64,000 bases of DNA from Muribaculaceae bacterium Isolate-037 (Harlan) (GTDB taxonomy: Bacteria > Bacteroidota > Bacteroidia > Bacteroidales > Muribaculaceae): the NCBI GenBank assembly GCA_003762615.1, contig RIAZ01000002.1:62001-126000 (forward strand), written 5' to 3'. Below the pieces are notes generated by a model. That model was not told where the DNA came from. It did no database searches and saw only the letters and a program-made list of their open reading frames with translations. Position numbers and translations under genes: made by a program. Shown one piece after another: positions 62,407-64,000 of the stretch. Numbering within the stretch: position 1 is the first letter of the stretch; each line of letters opens with the position of its first letter.

Positions 62407-64000
62407 ATGACAAAGGTATATAAATTAAGGAAATTTTCCAAATATATTGAAAAAATACTGACAATCGGTCTTGTGCGGGCAAATATGCCCAAGGTGTTGA
62501 CTGTGGTATCGATATTCTCAGCTAACGTTCTTGCCATTCCGGCAGGAGCCAGAGGAGTGATATTTGGTCATGTCAAAGATTCAATCACAGGGGAATCACT
62601 CCCGTTTGCCAATATTAATTCTAAACAGAATCCCCGTCATAATTTCGTGGCGGATGAGAATGGTTCATTCCGGTTAGATTTGCCGTTGGGGGGAAGATGG
62701 GAGGTGTCGTATGCGGGTTATGATACAAAGATAATCCCTGACATATTGAAGGATACGGTTATAGAGATTAGGCTTTCACCAATGTCAGTGGAACTTGCAG
62801 AGGTTGTGATTCGTCCGCGTAAGGAGAAATATTCGAAGAAGAATAATCCTGCAGTTGATTTTGTCAATAGTATACGCCGTCAGTACGGATTGCATAATCC
62901 ACTGAATGCACCGTATTACAGTTATGATAAGTATGAGAAGACTGTATTGGGACTCAATGATTTCCGTAGTGACTTTTCAAAGGGATTCTTGTCTAAGAAA
63001 GGAAAGGTGTTTGAGAATTATGTAGACACATCTTCCTGGACCGGTAAGAGAATCTTGGATCTGATGCTAAAGGAGAAGACTTCCACAAGAATAGCAAGCC
63101 GGGATGAGGGAGCTGATAAGGAGATTGTGCGAGGATATAGGAGTGCCGGTCTTGATGAGGTGCTTAATCAAGAGAACATGCAGATAATCTTGGAGGATGC
63201 AATAAGGGAGATTGATATATTTTCCAATAATGTGGTGATTCTTCAGAATCGTTTTGTAAGTCCTCTCTCAGCTATCGGTCCGGATTTTTATAAGTATTAT
63301 CTCACGGATACGGTGTATGTGGAAGATGAGAAGTGTGTGGAGTTATCCTTTGCCCCACATAATCCACAGTCGATGGGTTTTAATGGAAAGATTTACGTGC
63401 CTGTCGACGACACGACGATGTTTGTAAAGAAAATCACGATGCGAACTCCGCAAGATATAAATCTTAATTATGTGGAAAATCTGTATATCAATCAGTCTTT
63501 TGAGAAAGATTCCATCGGGAATAGACATAAGACGTATGATGATATCTGTCTGGAGATGCAGATAGTGTCAGGCACACCCAAGATGTATGGACGAAAAACC
63601 ACCGCCTACGATAATTTCAGCTATGCAAAGCGAGATGATCTGAAGGATTTTTATAAGAAACTTGGCAGGAATTTAGAGTTGGAGGAAGCAAGGACGCGTC
63701 CGGATGATTTTTGGCAGAGAGAGAGGATGGTGTCACTCTCGGCAGCGGAATCAAGAATGGGGGGTATGATGAAGGAGATGAGGAAGGTGCCGATATTGTA
63801 TTGGGGGGAGAAGGTGCTGTCGCTGATGGAGAGCGGATACGTCAGAACGGGTAGACCAAGTAAATTTGACTTCGGACCACTTAACACTCTTGTCAGTTCA
63901 AATACGGTTGAAGGTGCGCGTTTTCGAGTAGGCGGCATGACAATGTCGCCGTTGAATCCGCATTTGTTTGCCAAGGGATATGTGGCGTATGGCACTAAAG
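62407..64000 (+). CDS. DUF5686/carboxypeptidase-like regulatory domain protein, 5' part
   Basis: ATG 62407 opens a frame that runs off the window end (531 codons visible). After a hydrophobic signal region, a CarboxypepD_reg-like domain begins at about 57 (IFGHVKDSITGESLPFANIN and later DENGSFRLDLP). The DUF5686 region follows, with VVIRPRKEKYSKKNNPAVDF-like text, PYYSYDKYEK and later SFEKDSIGNRHKTYD. These are large outer-membrane-associated proteins of Bacteroidota of unknown function, often about 800 residues. The C-terminal barrel-like part lies beyond the window. Confidence 0.88.
   Translation, partial: MTKVYKLRKFSKYIEKILTIGLVRANMPKVLTVVSIFSANVLAIPAGARGVIFGHVKDSITGESLPFANINSKQNPRHNFVADENGSFRLDLPLGGRWEVSYAGYDTKIIPDILKDTVIEIRLSPMSVELAEVVIRPRKEKYSKKNNPAVDFVNSIRRQYGLHNPLNAPYYSYDKYEKTVLGLNDFRSDFSKGFLSKKGKVFENYVDTSSWTGKRILDLMLKEKTSTRIASRDEGADKEIVRGYRSAGLDEVLNQENMQIILEDAIREIDIFSNNVVILQNRFVSPLSAIGPDFYKYYLTDTVYVEDEKCVELSFAPHNPQSMGFNGKIYVPVDDTTMFVKKITMRTPQDINLNYVENLYINQSFEKDSIGNRHKTYDDICLEMQIVSGTPKMYGRKTTAYDNFSYAKRDDLKDFYKKLGRNLELEEARTRPDDFWQRERMVSLSAAESRMGGMMKEMRKVPILYWGEKVLSLMESGYVRTGRPSKFDFGPLNTLVSSNTVEGARFRVGGMTMSPLNPHLFAKGYVAYGTK

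Overview
The window looks like a chromosomal segment of a Bacteroidota bacterium, order Bacteroidales, and most likely Muribaculaceae or a near relative (the family is an inference from gene style). Three things point there. Many genes have the Bacteroidota-type promoter, a TTTG-like -33 box about 20 bp before a TAnnTTTG -7 box. Families typical of the phylum are present: DUF4270 and DUF5686 proteins, an AddB-like PD-(D/E)XK nuclease, a short GT5 starch-synthase-like protein, HU-SPOR and META lipoproteins, and YtxH proteins. Core genes (thrS-infC-rpmI-rplT, alaS, ffh, holA, holB, lipA-lipB, panC-panD) are embedded among them. I see no rRNA, tRNA, CRISPR array, insertion sequence or prophage.

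Layout. 0-3 kb: a DUF4143 ATPase preceded by 23-bp tandem repeats, converging on gdhA. 3.3-10.3 kb: ridA, a Uup-type ABC-F ATPase coupled to an alpha/beta hydrolase, a lipoprotein, a Dabb protein and a YbiT-type ABC-F ATPase. 10.6-15.6 kb: a leftward operon (GT5-like protein, DUF4270 lipoprotein, CapA-like phosphoesterase) divergent from panC-panD. 15.6-24.9 kb: ffh, the leftward set holB-nucleotidyltransferase-galE, the AddB-like nuclease and an NDH-2-like flavoprotein. 25-34 kb: META lipoprotein, Hsp15-like S4 protein, pth, rplY, a large TPR lipoprotein-like protein, then the thrS-infC-rpmI-rplT operon.

34-44.5 kb is the accessory part. It holds a nitroreductase, a gene-free interval with a strong orphan promoter and hairpins, a YtxH/holin-like membrane cluster, a DUF3332 lipoprotein, an MltF-like transglycosylase, a YhcG nuclease beside a decayed second copy and an AlbA_2 fragment, then DUF2442-HTH, an AlaX-like editing protein, alanine dehydrogenase with a tandem repeat running out of its 3' end, and a DUF4160-DUF2442 pair.

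44.5-64 kb is again mostly core: HU-SPOR, TPR protein, dsbD, lipA-lipB, an Mla-type ABC importer (ATPase and permease), the rightward run udk-lptB-CPBP protease-holA-EFR1 ferredoxin, an SH3-like protein, alaS, an M23 peptidase, a MerR regulator, a CYTH protein and a DUF5686 gene cut by the window edge. alaS and the M23 gene diverge from one 36-bp palindrome in which their two promoters overlap.

I did not find a clearly new multi-gene system. The strongest unusual signals are the overlapping divergent alaS/M23 promoter palindrome, the ald 3'-end repeat with its 15-bp hairpin, the 163-bp MITE-like element before the S4 gene, the decayed yhcG duplication, an orphan promoter that may drive a small RNA near 35.2 kb, and a 38-codon ORF with its own terminator near 20.3 kb.
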